Shown here piece by piece: positions 33,747 through 42,632 of a stretch of DNA of 64,000 nucleotides (its first letter is position 1; the number at the start of each line of letters is the position of its first letter). Position numbers and translations under genes: made by a program. The notes under the pieces were generated by a model, which saw only the letters and a list, made by a program, of their open reading frames with translations, did not search any database and was not told where the DNA came from. Source of the DNA: DATBGO01 sp050011895 (GTDB lineage Bacteria; Actinomycetota; Actinomycetes; Streptosporangiales; Streptosporangiaceae); the NCBI GenBank assembly GCA_050011895.1, contig JBEKIF010000005.1, positions 101,283 to 165,282 on the forward strand. The letters are read 5' to 3'.

Positions 33747-36539
33747 ATGAAGGTACCGCGTGCCACCTGGGCCGTCGTCGCGGTCTCGGTCGCGGGGGGC
33801 GCGTTTGCCTTGTTCGTCACTGTCCGGGGGCAACCGGCCTTAGGGCACGTCGACGAGAGCCAGTGGATTGTGGCAGCTGCGATGGGAGTCCTTGCCCTGG
33901 GGAGCTGGGTATGGCCAGTGGTGGTGTACCGGGGAGGCGAATCCGCGGCCTTCAATATGGATGAGGGTTTCTTCGTGATACTCGCCCTCCTCCTGCCACC
34001 ACTGGTCACCCTGGGGACCCTTGCGCTGGCGACCGTCTTGGCCCAGACCGCCCGCCGGCGCCCTCTTGTCAAGTCGGCCTTCAACGCCGGGCAAGTTCTT
34101 ATCGCGGCTGGCCTGGGACTGGCTGTCAGCCGCAGTATCGCTGTCCCCTCGAATTCCCTCACTGCAGGCCAGCTTGCCGCCATGACGCTTGGCGTGGGTG
34201 TGTACTTCGTCATCAATACGTTTCTCGTGGCCGGTGTTTTGGTCTCGATGGGCACGGCCTGGCGAGAGTTCACCGACGATCTGCCGATTCAGGTGACACT
34301 TGCTGGCGCGGGGGCACTAGTTGGCGTGGTTTTGGCATTGGCGGTACAGGCTCATCTTTGGGCAGTGGCGTTGGCCATCCCGGGCCTGGTCGTGGAGCGC
34401 CGGCTCATCAGTGCCCGGTTCGCGGCGCTGTATGACCGCGGCCGGATGGAAGGGCTGTACGAGGTCACGTTGGAGGCAAACCGGGGGCTGCGGCAGCAGG
34501 CGGTGCTCGAAACGATCTTGGGGTCGGTACGCCGGCTGCTTCGTAGCCCGGAGGCTACGCTGACATCTGACCACCCGGGCCCTGGTCACCTGGCGGCGCC
34601 CATGTCCGTGGCCGGTCAGCGGCAGTGGCTGGTGGCGTCGGGGCGACGACGGGATGAGCCCTTCGACGACGCGGACCGGGGCCTGCTGAGGGCCCTGGCC
34701 GCCGTCGGCAGCGGGGCGCTCAGCAACGCCGAGCTATACCAGCAGGTCCATGTCGAGCGCGAGCGGCTCTCCTCGATCACCCTCAACATCGGAGAAGGCG
34801 TCTGCGCCATAGACGCAGACGGGAAGCTGACCTTCGTCAACCAGGCTGCGGCCGACATGATCGAGCTGCCGTCGCTGAACATCACGATCGACGAGCCGCT
34901 GAGCAATGGTGCCCTCACGGCGCCGGACTTTCTGCTCGTACCGGCCCGCGAAGCCATGCGCACGGGCCGCACCATCCGGGAGGACGACGCCCGGTTCTGC
35001 GGCAAGAACGGCGGTGCCGTCCCGGTTGTGTATACGGCCTCTGCGGTCATGAGTGACGGCACACCGTCAGGCGCGGTGATCGCCTTTCGCGACATCACCG
35101 AACGCCAAGCCTTCGAAGACGAACTCCACCATCACGCCTTCTACGACGGCCTCACCGGCCTGGCGAACCGCCGGCTGCTGGTGGAGCGCCTCGATCAGGC
35201 GCTGCTGGAGGCAGCCCTGGACCGCAAGACGCACGCTTTGATCTTTGTCGATGTGGACCGCTTCAAGGGCATCAATGACAGCCTTGGTCACCTGACCGGC
35301 GACGAGTTCCTGGTGGCGATCGGGGCCAGGATGAAGGAGGTGGTGCGGAGTGACGACCTGCTCGCGCGCTTCGGCGGCGACGAGTTCGTGGTGCTACTGC
35401 AGGACGTGGCGGGCGTGGAGGTGGCGGTCGCCGCGGCGCGGCGCATCTGCGCCGCCGTCGAACAGCCCATGGTGCTGCCCAACGGCTACGAGCTGGTTGC
35501 CAGCGTGTCGGTCGGCATCGCTCTGACAGAGCCAGGTAAGACAGCCGACGACGTGCTTCGCAACGCCGACGTGGCGATGTACGATGCCAAGGCCAAGGCC
35601 GGGGGCGGCATCTACAAGGTGTTCGACCAAGCTTCCATGGGAACCCGCTCCTCCGAGCGGCTGCAAATCGAGGCCGATCTGCGCAAAGGGCTCGAGCGAG
35701 ATGAACTCGAGGTGCATTACCAGCCGTTCTACTCCCTTGCGGAGCAGCTCATCGTCGGCGCAGAGGCGCTGGTGCGGTGGCGTCACCCCACGAACGGCCT
35801 GATAAGCCCCATGAGGTTCATCCCGATGGCAGAGGAGACAGGGCTGATACTGCCGCTGGGTCGTTACGTTCTGGACAAAGCATGCCGCCAGGTGCGCTCG
35901 ATCCGGGACCGGCTGGACGTGGACCTGCCCATCAGCGTCAACCTCTCACCCCGCCAGTTCCAGGAGAGCGGCCTGTTGTCGCAGGTGGCGGAGGCCCTCG
36001 ATGCATCGGGCCTACCGGCGGAGCTGCTCATATTCGAGATCACCGAGACCGCGGTCATGGAGGACCTTTCCGGTGCTCGCGAGGTCATGAAGAAGCTCAA
36101 CCGGCTGGGCGTGCGCCTGGCTATCGACGATTTCGGCACCGGCCACTCCTCACTCGCGTACCTGAAGCAGTTCCCGGTGCACGAAGTAAAGGTGGACCGC
36201 ACATTCGTACAGGGCATCGCCGAGAGCCCGGTGGACTCGGCGATCGTCCGGGCCGTCATCGACCTGGCCAATGCCATGGGCATATCGGCGGTGGCCGAAG
36301 GCGTGGAGACCGAGGACCAGGTCGCCAGGCTCAAGATGCTTGGCTGCCCGGTGGGGCAGGGGTTCTACTTCTCGTCGCCGCTGCACGCCGAGGCGTTCGA
36401 CGAGCTTCTCACCCGCCACTTCGCTCGGACCGCTGGACGGACCGGGCCGGTGCTGATCGACAAGGGCGCGAACACCTCGAGTAGCACTGCGGTCTCCGCG
36501 GTCCTGGCCTGCCCCACGGCCCCGACGCTGCCTGGCTGA
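33747..36539 (+). CDS. Membrane-bound PAS/GGDEF/EAL protein (c-di-GMP turnover)
   Basis: 930 residues. Residues 1-220: six to eight hydrophobic segments forming a membrane sensor; about 230-330 a partial GAF-like region; about 335-455 a PAS domain (NIGEGVCAIDADGKLTFVNQ). GGDEF domain: DVDRFKGINDSLGH, RSDD inhibitory site five residues before FGGDEFVVLLQ, so diguanylate cyclase activity and product inhibition look possible. EAL domain: GAEALVRWRHP, NLSPRQF, EITETAVMED, IDDFGTGHSS, VKVDRTF, AEGVETED, CPVGQGFYF: all metal and catalytic residues are present, so phosphodiesterase activity is also possible. Starts 26 bases after the subtilase stop. Confidence 0.93.
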   Translation: MKVPRATWAVVAVSVAGGAFALFVTVRGQPALGHVDESQWIVAAAMGVLALGSWVWPVVVYRGGESAAFNMDEGFFVILALLLPPLVTLGTLALATVLAQTARRRPLVKSAFNAGQVLIAAGLGLAVSRSIAVPSNSLTAGQLAAMTLGVGVYFVINTFLVAGVLVSMGTAWREFTDDLPIQVTLAGAGALVGVVLALAVQAHLWAVALAIPGLVVERRLISARFAALYDRGRMEGLYEVTLEANRGLRQQAVLETILGSVRRLLRSPEATLTSDHPGPGHLAAPMSVAGQRQWLVASGRRRDEPFDDADRGLLRALAAVGSGALSNAELYQQVHVERERLSSITLNIGEGVCAIDADGKLTFVNQAAADMIELPSLNITIDEPLSNGALTAPDFLLVPAREAMRTGRTIREDDARFCGKNGGAVPVVYTASAVMSDGTPSGAVIAFRDITERQAFEDELHHHAFYDGLTGLANRRLLVERLDQALLEAALDRKTHALIFVDVDRFKGINDSLGHLTGDEFLVAIGARMKEVVRSDDLLARFGGDEFVVLLQDVAGVEVAVAAARRICAAVEQPMVLPNGYELVASVSVGIALTEPGKTADDVLRNADVAMYDAKAKAGGGIYKVFDQASMGTRSSERLQIEADLRKGLERDELEVHYQPFYSLAEQLIVGAEALVRWRHPTNGLISPMRFIPMAEETGLILPLGRYVLDKACRQVRSIRDRLDVDLPISVNLSPRQFQESGLLSQVAEALDASGLPAELLIFEITETAVMEDLSGAREVMKKLNRLGVRLAIDDFGTGHSSLAYLKQFPVHEVKVDRTFVQGIAESPVDSAIVRAVIDLANAMGISAVAEGVETEDQVARLKMLGCPVGQGFYFSSPLHAEAFDELLTRHFARTAGRTGPVLIDKGANTSSSTAVSAVLACPTAPTLPG

Positions 36540-36654
36540 CGGCCGCGGACAAGTCGGCGGGTGCACCGTCAACGGCCCTGCTTCCGATGCCCTGCGCCGC
36601 CGCGCCTGGCGGCCCACGAAGCTGCCTCCCGGGCTCCTACGCTGCCCGGGACGC

Positions 36655-37005
36655 TCAGGTGCGGCAGGCGTTCGGGACGTTGACGAATGTGCCGTACTTG
36701 CCAACTACCTTGGCCTGCACGTGGAATACCTTGCCCGATCGGACATCGAGGCTGCCATGCGGTATGTACGGGCTATCCATGGTCCGGTTGAAACCGGAAG
36801 AGGTCTTCTTGCCGCTAAGATAGGTGCTCACATTCCACTTGCCGACCGAATACCCAAGTGGTGTCATGGTGATTCCCCACTGCAGCCTATTTTTCTTTTC
36901 CTGCACGGAGATGTACCCGGCATTACCGCGGTAGGTGACGCTGTGACAGGAGGGATCGGACGCCCCTGGCGTGGCAGACTTCCCCTGGCTCCCCGCGCGG
37001 ACCAT
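36655..37005 (-). CDS. Hypothetical protein with lower GC
   Basis: 116 residues from ATG 37005; a stop lies in frame 15 bases upstream so there is no hidden signal peptide. Sequence is Lys/Ser/Gly/Tyr-rich and beta-like (QEKKNRLQWGITMTPLGYSV, VFHVQAKVVGKYGTFVNVPN), with two cysteines. No family recognised. Base and codon use are clearly less GC-rich than the neighbours, suggesting recent acquisition. Confidence 0.5.
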   Translation of the reverse strand: MVRAGSQGKSATPGASDPSCHSVTYRGNAGYISVQEKKNRLQWGITMTPLGYSVGKWNVSTYLSGKKTSSGFNRTMDSPYIPHGSLDVRSGKVFHVQAKVVGKYGTFVNVPNACRT

Positions 37006-37244
37006 GCCGCCCGGCTAAGTATTTCCTGCATGACCCAACCGTTCTCGCTCAAAAGAATGGCTTACTTGGGCACCGGCCGGTGTTTGGCATGTTGCCCGTT
37101 CATCCCCTCGCGATCCTAATGGCCGCTAGTACAGCCAATCGTACTGGCCGCGCCGTCGGTGCGGCACCCGCGAAACTACTTATCTTGCCATGACCCTCGC
37201 TACGAAAATCGATTGACCCAGTGACGGCCAGCTGGGATGCTAAT

Positions 37245-37718
37245 ATGATGGCACGTGGGACGGTCAAATTCTTCAAGGCAGACAAGGGCTACGGCGCTAT
37301 CACCTCGCCTGAATTGCCGGAGGGTCTCGATGCGTGGGTGCACTTCAGCGCAATCGAGATGAGCGGCTTCCGGTCCCTCGAGCCGGGCGATGAGGTGGAG
37401 TTCGATTACGAGCCTGCCCATCAAGACAGCTTCCGGTTCGTCGCGACCCGCGTCCACAAGCTGTACCAGGGTCCTGGTGGGGTAGTGGCTGACCCCGGGC
37501 GGGAGCAGCGGGCAGCCGTCGTGGTTCCGTGCCCCATGGCGTCTTGGAGCCCGAACCTGGCCAGATTCAGTGAGACACCGGGACCGGCTGGGGCACCGGG
37601 ACCGGCTGGGGCACCGGGACCGAGTGGGGCACCGGGGCCGGCTGGGGCACCGGGAGTCGGTCCCGAGCCGTTCCGCAGTCATACATCCGCTTCGTTAGCT
37701 GGGTGCAGTGGGTGGTGA
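37245..37718 (+). CDS. Cold-shock-domain protein with repeat tail
   Basis: Start ATG 37245 or 37248 (M-M-A-R-G-T-V-K-F-F); GTG 37221 is upstream in frame. Residues 1-70 form a cold-shock domain: GTVKFFKADKGYGAI (RNP-1 like, with GYG for the usual GFG), AWVHFSAIEMSGFRSLEPGD and VEFDYEPAHQ. The fold binds single-stranded RNA/DNA. The rest is an unusual tail of about 85 residues with four PGPAGA/PGPSGA units. The tail's DNA is antisense to the 3' end of the GT39 gene (overlap 37567-37718), so the normal protein may have ended earlier. Confidence 0.8.
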   Translation: MMARGTVKFFKADKGYGAITSPELPEGLDAWVHFSAIEMSGFRSLEPGDEVEFDYEPAHQDSFRFVATRVHKLYQGPGGVVADPGREQRAAVVVPCPMASWSPNLARFSETPGPAGAPGPAGAPGPSGAPGPAGAPGVGPEPFRSHTSASLAGCSGW

Positions 37719-39795
37719 TCCACCGCAGCCGGGGGTCGGTGGCGGAGGCTATCCAGACAAGGTGGAACAGGCCATGCCGGATGTCGGCCTGCAGCTGGGC
37801 CAGGGTCGGCGACGGAGTCGTACCGTCGTACCCCCCGATGGGGAGCGCCTCGAGGCCGGTGTCATAGATGATCACCGACGGCAGCCCTATGCTCTGCGCC
37901 GCCATCAGGTAGGGGGCTCTGTTCTCGAGGTGCTGCCACAAGGGGATCACGGCCCGCACGCTGACGATGGCCTGCTTCCCCGTGCCGATAGCGATAGCCT
38001 CCTGCGTCCGCGCCGACTCGAAGGGAGTATCAAAGGCGCCTTGGCTGTGAGCCGCCAGGCTGACCGAGGCGACGGCCGGCGCGAGCGATACGGCGGCCAG
38101 GCCCGCGAGGAGGGCCGCGGCGAACGGGACGGAGCGGCGGCCCGCCAGCGACCAGACGATCAAGCCGGTCGCGGCGGTGCCGGTGGCGATGATGGCCGGG
38201 ACCAGCCAGCCTGGCGCGCGGGCAGCTGAGGACACCAGCCAGGCCGCATAGACGGCTGTGCCCGCGACGATGACTGCCAGGCCTATCGTCCAGCTGACCG
38301 GGGCTCGGTGCCGTGACCGGGCCGCGGCGGCGCCGGCCCCGATGATGGCGGCGGCCGCCGGGGACAGCGCCGCGGTGTAATAGGGCTGGAGTACGGAGAC
38401 CACCGAGAAAACCGCGAAGAAGCTCAGCAGCCAACCGCCCCACAATATGAAACAGGCCCGGAGCGGGTCACCGCGTGGCTGCCGGCGCCGGCTGGCGATA
38501 CCCCACGCAGCCACGGCGGCGGCGGCCGGGATCAGCCAGCCGGTATCCCGGCCCAGGCCGCCGCGCAGCAGGCGGTCGGCGGCACGCGCCGGAACCGGGA
38601 CCGCGGCACCGGGATCCAGCTGTGCGGCCCGCACCTGCACTGGAGTCTGGTCGCCGAACCTTCCGAACCCGTTATAGGCGAAGACCTGCTCGAAGACGGA
38701 GTTGTCGTGGCTGCCGTCGACATAAGGCCGGTGTGCGGCGGGCACCAGCGAAACAGCAGTCATCCAGGACACCGAGACCAGCGCGAGGATCACAGCGGCG
38801 CCCGCGAGCTGACCGGCACGCCGCAACACCGGGCCGGGCCCGGACAGCAGGTAGGCCAGGCCCAGCGCGGGCAGCACCATCCATGCCTCGATCTCCTTAG
38901 CCTGGAAGGCCAGACCCACCCACAAGCCGGCCAGGATGAGCCGGCCCAGGATTCCGCCGGGCCGGCGGACGCGGGCGGCGCGGTCGCCCTGGCGGCCGGA
39001 GTCGCCAGCGCCGGCACCCCGCCGGGCGGGAGCAGCTCGCTCGCCGGCAACCAGATGATCACCGCCGGCGGCGCCGGGCGACGGCCCATCCGGGTCGCTG
39101 GCACCTAGCGTGGCGTCACGGCCCGCGCCGCCAGCGGCCGGCCCGGCGATAGCCCCCGAGATGGCGTCGGCGGCCAGGACCAGCAGCAAGATCAGCAGCG
39201 AGTCGGAGATGTTCTCGCGATCCAGAGCCACCGTGGCCGGGCTGACCGCCAGGACCAGTGCGGCGATCAGGCCGGCGGCCGGCCCGGCCAGCCGCCTCAC
39301 CGCCCGGTAGAGCACCAGTACTGTCAGGATGCCCTCGATGACCTGCGGAAGGATGATCGCCCAGGTGTGCAGGCCGAACGCCCGCACCGAAAGCGCTTGC
39401 ATCCACAACGCCCCCGGCAGCTTGTCCACGGTGATGGTTCCCGCTGGGTCGAAGGCGCCGAAGACGAAGTTATGCCAGCTCATGGCCATGCTGCGGTCAG
39501 CCGCGGCGTAGTAGTACTCCAGCGTGTCCTGGCCCATGGCCCAGGCGTACAACAGGCCCGCCAGGGCGGCGATCGCCGTCAGGGCAAGACGGCGTAGCCA
39601 AACCTGCTCAGACATGCGGCGCCAGGTCGGCATACCGCGCCAGCTTCGGTGTTCTTGCCGTTCCGGGAGCGAATCCTGCGTGCTGGCCGGGGCAGTCTGT
39701 GTGCTGGTGACCTGCGGGGCGGGTTCAGCAGCCTGGGGCGCGTCTTCGGGCGCAGCCCCTCCGCCCAGGTCAGGCCCAGGCATGACCAGACGCAC
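37567..39795 (-). CDS. Glycosyltransferase family 39-type membrane protein (ArnT/PMT-like)
   Basis: 742 residues with an N-terminal Ala/Pro/Gln-rich cytoplasmic stretch and about 11-12 membrane helices. Seen: first luminal loop with the catalytic-type acidic region after YYYAAADRSMAMSW and FDPAGTITVDKLPGALW, the DRENISDSLLILLLVLAAD segment, and a large C-terminal extracellular domain. Family members transfer a sugar from a polyprenyl-phosphate donor to cell-surface glycans or proteins. A Gly/Ala/Arg-rich insertion (about residues 215-265) may be cytoplasmic. The last 28 residues are P-V-P-Q-P repeats encoded by an 18-bp minisatellite shared, antisense, with the cold-shock gene. Confidence 0.85.
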   Translation of the reverse strand: MRLVMPGPDLGGGAAPEDAPQAAEPAPQVTSTQTAPASTQDSLPERQEHRSWRGMPTWRRMSEQVWLRRLALTAIAALAGLLYAWAMGQDTLEYYYAAADRSMAMSWHNFVFGAFDPAGTITVDKLPGALWMQALSVRAFGLHTWAIILPQVIEGILTVLVLYRAVRRLAGPAAGLIAALVLAVSPATVALDRENISDSLLILLLVLAADAISGAIAGPAAGGAGRDATLGASDPDGPSPGAAGGDHLVAGERAAPARRGAGAGDSGRQGDRAARVRRPGGILGRLILAGLWVGLAFQAKEIEAWMVLPALGLAYLLSGPGPVLRRAGQLAGAAVILALVSVSWMTAVSLVPAAHRPYVDGSHDNSVFEQVFAYNGFGRFGDQTPVQVRAAQLDPGAAVPVPARAADRLLRGGLGRDTGWLIPAAAAVAAWGIASRRRQPRGDPLRACFILWGGWLLSFFAVFSVVSVLQPYYTAALSPAAAAIIGAGAAAARSRHRAPVSWTIGLAVIVAGTAVYAAWLVSSAARAPGWLVPAIIATGTAATGLIVWSLAGRRSVPFAAALLAGLAAVSLAPAVASVSLAAHSQGAFDTPFESARTQEAIAIGTGKQAIVSVRAVIPLWQHLENRAPYLMAAQSIGLPSVIIYDTGLEALPIGGYDGTTPSPTLAQLQADIRHGLFHLVWIASATDPRLRWITTHCTQLTKRMYDCGTARDRLPVPQPAPVPHSVPVPQPVPVPQPVPVSH
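37577..37652 (+). repeat. 18-bp minisatellite read in both directions by two genes
   Basis: Four copies of GGGGCACCGGGACCGGCT or close variants. On the plus strand they encode the PGPAGA units of the cold-shock protein tail; on the minus strand they encode the P-V-P-Q-P units ending the GT39 protein. Confidence 0.8.
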
Positions 39796-40153
39796 CGCTG
39801 TGCCCGCGCCGGGCGCCCGGGCGCTTTGGCGGCAAAGCCCTACGGAATGACCAGGCAGTAATCATCTTGTCTCTTATCCAATCGTCTTGCCTCTTATCTG
39901 CCAATCTCTGGCTAGACCGTCAGCTGACTGGCCGAAGCGACCCAGTCTCCGCCTGGACATGGCAGCGGTGACTTGCTCGCGTGTCAGCGCTGTCAGGAGC
40001 CTGCTTGACTCTCGACTAATATCCTGGCTTCGCTGACCGCTGCTGGCCGGTCACAGCAGCACCAGCCTTGCCGGACGCTCGCCCTGTCCGCGGCAAGAGC
40101 GTACGACCGGGCGAGCGGCCACGAGACGGCACAATTCAAGCGAGGAGAAGCCG
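39796..40153. other. Intergenic control region between GT39 and a membrane protein gene
   Basis: 358 bases, no gene seen. AT-richer near 39860-39910, with the imperfect direct repeat CTTGTCTCTTATC / CTTGCCTCTTATC (about 39869 and 39886). It probably holds divergent promoters. Confidence 0.5.
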
Positions 40154-41098
40154 ATGCCGCAAGCGCCAGCACGGCGGGCTACCGGCGAGTCATCGGATGT
40201 TGCCAAGCTCGTCAGGCTGCATCACCGGCGGCGCGGGTGGGCCTGGGTGGCGGTAGGCAGCGTGATTGGCCTCGTGGTGTACGCGGGGATCGACGTAAAC
40301 CTGTTCGAGAACCTCACCGGGGCGGCGGAAGCCCTCAGCGCTATCTCGGTCTTCGTGCTGCTGGCTCTGGTTCTGGTCGGGCTGGTTGTCGTGATCGTCG
40401 ATACAGCACGCATTCACCGCGCCGACGCTGGCGTCCGGGTGAGCGCGAAGGGCAGCGTTTCGCATTACCCGCTGTACGCTCACGCGCATCGCTATCCACC
40501 GCGCCACCCTGGCAGCTGGGTGGCCGCCATCTTCATGCTCGTCGCGATGACTGGTATCACCGTGTATATCCTGCCCTTCGAAGTGAACTCGTGGGCATAT
40601 GTGGTCGGCGCGGAGAATCAGGACACCTTCAACCCGGTGTCGTATGGTCAGGCCTGCAGCGGCCTGCCCCAGCGCGCAGGGGGCGGCTGCCACACGGTGA
40701 CCGAGGGCTACCTTTCCAAAAGCGGCGCGGGGGTCACATGGGGCAGCCAGGTGCCACTCGGTCAGCCGTTCAGGGTCCGCGACCCGGTGTGGGCCTGGGG
40801 CACCGGGCGGAATCTCGCCAGTGGCGACGGCTCGGCGATCCCGACGATCGTCGCTGGCCTGTTCTTCAATGGAGTGACGCTCCTGCTGCTGTACGTCCTC
40901 GTCGTGATAGTGCGCGAGACGTCGCCGGGGCGAAGCCAGCGGATGTCCGTGCGCGACACGTCCTCGAGGCGAAGCCAGCGGATGTCCGTCCCCGCTGGCG
41001 CAGATCCGGGCGGAGTCCGCCGGACACCTCATCCCGATCGCGGTCACCACGGAAGCGGCGTTCGTCGCCGTGCGCGCCGCGGGAGAAGTAGGCGCTGA
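40154..41098 (+). CDS. Membrane protein with three predicted helices; degenerate 3' end
   Basis: 314 residues from ATG 40154 with AGGAGAAG eight bases upstream. Seen: helix 1 (WAWVAVGSVIGLVVYAGI), helix 2 (AISVFVLLALVLVGLVVVIV), helix 3 (VAAIFMLVAMTGITVYIL), an extracellular region with two Cys, and helix 4 (GLFFNGVTLLLLYVLVVIV). After residue 255 the sequence is an Arg-rich tail containing a 29-bp duplicated DNA segment (GGCGAAGCCAGCGGATGTCC repeated near 40928 and 40967), so the natural C-terminus is probably lost. In the +2 frame the region 40990-41160 reads like part of another protein (SAGHLIPIAVTTEAAFVAV), a possible fossil. Function unknown. Confidence 0.6.
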   Translation: MPQAPARRATGESSDVAKLVRLHHRRRGWAWVAVGSVIGLVVYAGIDVNLFENLTGAAEALSAISVFVLLALVLVGLVVVIVDTARIHRADAGVRVSAKGSVSHYPLYAHAHRYPPRHPGSWVAAIFMLVAMTGITVYILPFEVNSWAYVVGAENQDTFNPVSYGQACSGLPQRAGGGCHTVTEGYLSKSGAGVTWGSQVPLGQPFRVRDPVWAWGTGRNLASGDGSAIPTIVAGLFFNGVTLLLLYVLVVIVRETSPGRSQRMSVRDTSSRRSQRMSVPAGADPGGVRRTPHPDRGHHGSGVRRRARRGRSRR

Positions 41099-41170
41099 CG
41101 ATTTGGCCAAGCTGCACCCGAAAACAGTAGTTGTCCGGCTTGAAACCGAACAATCAAGTACGAAAGGGTC

Positions 41171-41187
41171 GTGTCCGAGGGGGGACT
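41171..41187 (-). repeat. 17-bp copy of the tRNA-Leu(GAG) 3' end: candidate attachment-site remnant
   Basis: GTGTCCGAGGGGGGACT occurs here and again at 50499-50515, where it covers the 3' end of tRNA-Leu. Integrating elements commonly leave such copies of a tRNA 3' end at the far boundary. A third, degenerate copy is at 50399-50428. Confidence 0.55.
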
Positions 41188-41317
41188 GCACCCAAATCCC
41201 AATGTGTGCTGGCTGGTGTTTTCGCAGTTGAGGGCCAGTCATGAGCGCGGGGCCAGACCTGTGGATCCGGTGGACAACGACCGGGTGCGTGACGCGCCTG
41301 CCGTTGATCGCGGGGAC

Positions 41318-41415
41318 GGCCTCCTACCTTCATATGGATGTACAGGATACGGATCTCGTTGCGCCCGGCCGGTCCGGACCGTAGTTCCTTGAGGTCGTTC
41401 AGATGGGAGTAGTCG
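41318..41415 (-). pseudogene. Fragment of a HigB/Gp49-like (RelE superfamily) toxin
   Basis: Minus-strand frame gives DYSHLNDLKELRSGPAGRNE followed by IRILYIHMKVGG. Family members read L-K-E-L-R-P-G-S-A-G-R-S-E-I-R-(I/V)-L-F. A stop (TGA) lies just before it and the C-terminal part diverges after IRILYIH, so only about 30 residues survive. Identification by pattern only. Confidence 0.5.
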
Positions 41416-41442
41416 CAGGTTCAGGCGCTGATGAACAGCCGT

Positions 41443-41886
41443 TCATCGCCCGGATTCCCGGTCGGCTAGGCGGCGAATCCGAAGCAAGAGCGAGGCGGAG
41501 GGGGTTACCTTGCCGGAGGTGTAGGTGGACAGCCGTGAGGCGGAGGTCCCGATCCGGGAGGCGAACGCCGCCCGGCTCAGCCCTGAGCGCTTAACAGCCT
41601 CCCGGATTTCGCCGGCGACAGCTGCGCGTTCGCTGGCCTCAGCTCTTTCACGGGCGCGTGACAGCACCGTCTCCATGGCTTCGGCGACGCCATAGGGGCG
41701 TGAGTGGCTGAGCACCTCTTCCACCTGGCGCGCGGTCTTACCCCAGGGATCGGCCCGGACCTCGGCAGTGATCCGGTGCCAGTCGGCGAGGTCACCCCGT
41801 TCGAGCGCCGTTTGCACGGCCTCCGTGGGCCACAGTGAAACGGGAGCGTCGGGGGTGATGGTCAGGTTCCGGAAGGCCAGGGGCAT
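41443..41886 (-). CDS. Helix-turn-helix protein, probable antitoxin of the adjacent nucleotidyltransferase
   Basis: 147 residues. The N-terminal half is AVQTALERGDLADWHRITAE, RPYGVAEAMETVLSRARER; the C-terminal half is an XRE-type helix-turn-helix (VKRSGLSRAAFASRIGTSAS, RLSTYTSGKVTPSASLLLRI). It starts three bases after the nucleotidyltransferase stop, so they form one transcription unit. This order (enzyme first, HTH second) differs from AbiEi-AbiEii. Its HTH could bind the palindrome at 42633-42646. Confidence 0.75.
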   Translation of the reverse strand: MPLAFRNLTITPDAPVSLWPTEAVQTALERGDLADWHRITAEVRADPWGKTARQVEEVLSHSRPYGVAEAMETVLSRARERAEASERAAVAGEIREAVKRSGLSRAAFASRIGTSASRLSTYTSGKVTPSASLLLRIRRLADRESGR

Positions 41887-41889
41887 GGG

Positions 41890-42621
41890 CTACACCTCTG
41901 CCTCGAGCATCTCGGCGGCCAGCTGCTGACACACCGAGCGCACCTCATCCCAGTCGGTCCAGCGGGGCGCCAGGTTCCGGTACGCGCCAAGTTGCCCCGT
42001 CACGGATGAGTCTTTCGGGCGAGGGTCGGCGAGCTGGCGGACCAGTTGCGCCGCGACGCCCCGGCCGTCGCCGTGCTGATCCGTGTAGTAGTGATCGATC
42101 CTGGCCAAGATTCCTGCCGCCCCATGAAGGCCATAACGATCGGCTAGGGCGGCGACATCCAGGTAGTCACGGGTCTGGTTCCGCCGCACGATCAAGAACC
42201 CCTTGATCCGAAGAGCCTCCTCCGCCGTGGGAACCGTCAGCTCGCGTCCCGACGGCAGCCTGACATGCGTGGTCTCCAGCGGCCGGGTACGGATCATCTG
42301 GCGCACGCCGGCCTCGATGTCCCCCAGTTGTCCGAGGATGATCTTTCCGGGGACCACCCGGTTGGTCACCCACTCGCCTGCGGATTCAAGGGCCTCGAGC
42401 ACGACGTCGAACCGTTCCCTCAGGTCAGCGAGAACGTGATCGTGATCGTAGGAGTCCCGATGACCCGCGTACAGGGCCGCAGCCGACCCACCCACGAGCA
42501 CCGCATCGGGAACCATCTGCTGCAAACGCGACGCGGACTCCAGCACGGCGAGCAGTTCAGGACTGGCCCCGGAAAGGGAGTCACCCCGCGTTGGCTGTTG
42601 CTCCGGAAGCCCACCCGCCAT
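41890..42621 (-). CDS. MNT-type nucleotidyltransferase (AbiEii-like toxin candidate)
   Basis: Start chosen as ATG 42621 (M-A-G-G-L-P), since the palindromic site overlaps the alternative GTG 42651; 243 residues. Seen: the nucleotidyltransferase core VLVGGSAAALYAGHRDSYDH followed by D-H-V-L-A-D-L, i.e. GGS plus a D-H-D acidic pair, and a helical second half (EEALRIKGFLIVRRNQTRDY, DVAALADRYGLHG) typical of AbiEii/AbiGii and DUF1814 proteins. Family knowledge: these enzymes add nucleotides to tRNA or other targets and act in abortive infection or toxin-antitoxin pairs. All key residues look intact. Confidence 0.8.
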   Translation of the reverse strand: MAGGLPEQQPTRGDSLSGASPELLAVLESASRLQQMVPDAVLVGGSAAALYAGHRDSYDHDHVLADLRERFDVVLEALESAGEWVTNRVVPGKIILGQLGDIEAGVRQMIRTRPLETTHVRLPSGRELTVPTAEEALRIKGFLIVRRNQTRDYLDVAALADRYGLHGAAGILARIDHYYTDQHGDGRGVAAQLVRQLADPRPKDSSVTGQLGAYRNLAPRWTDWDEVRSVCQQLAAEMLEAEV

Positions 42622-42632
42622 GAAACCGATGA

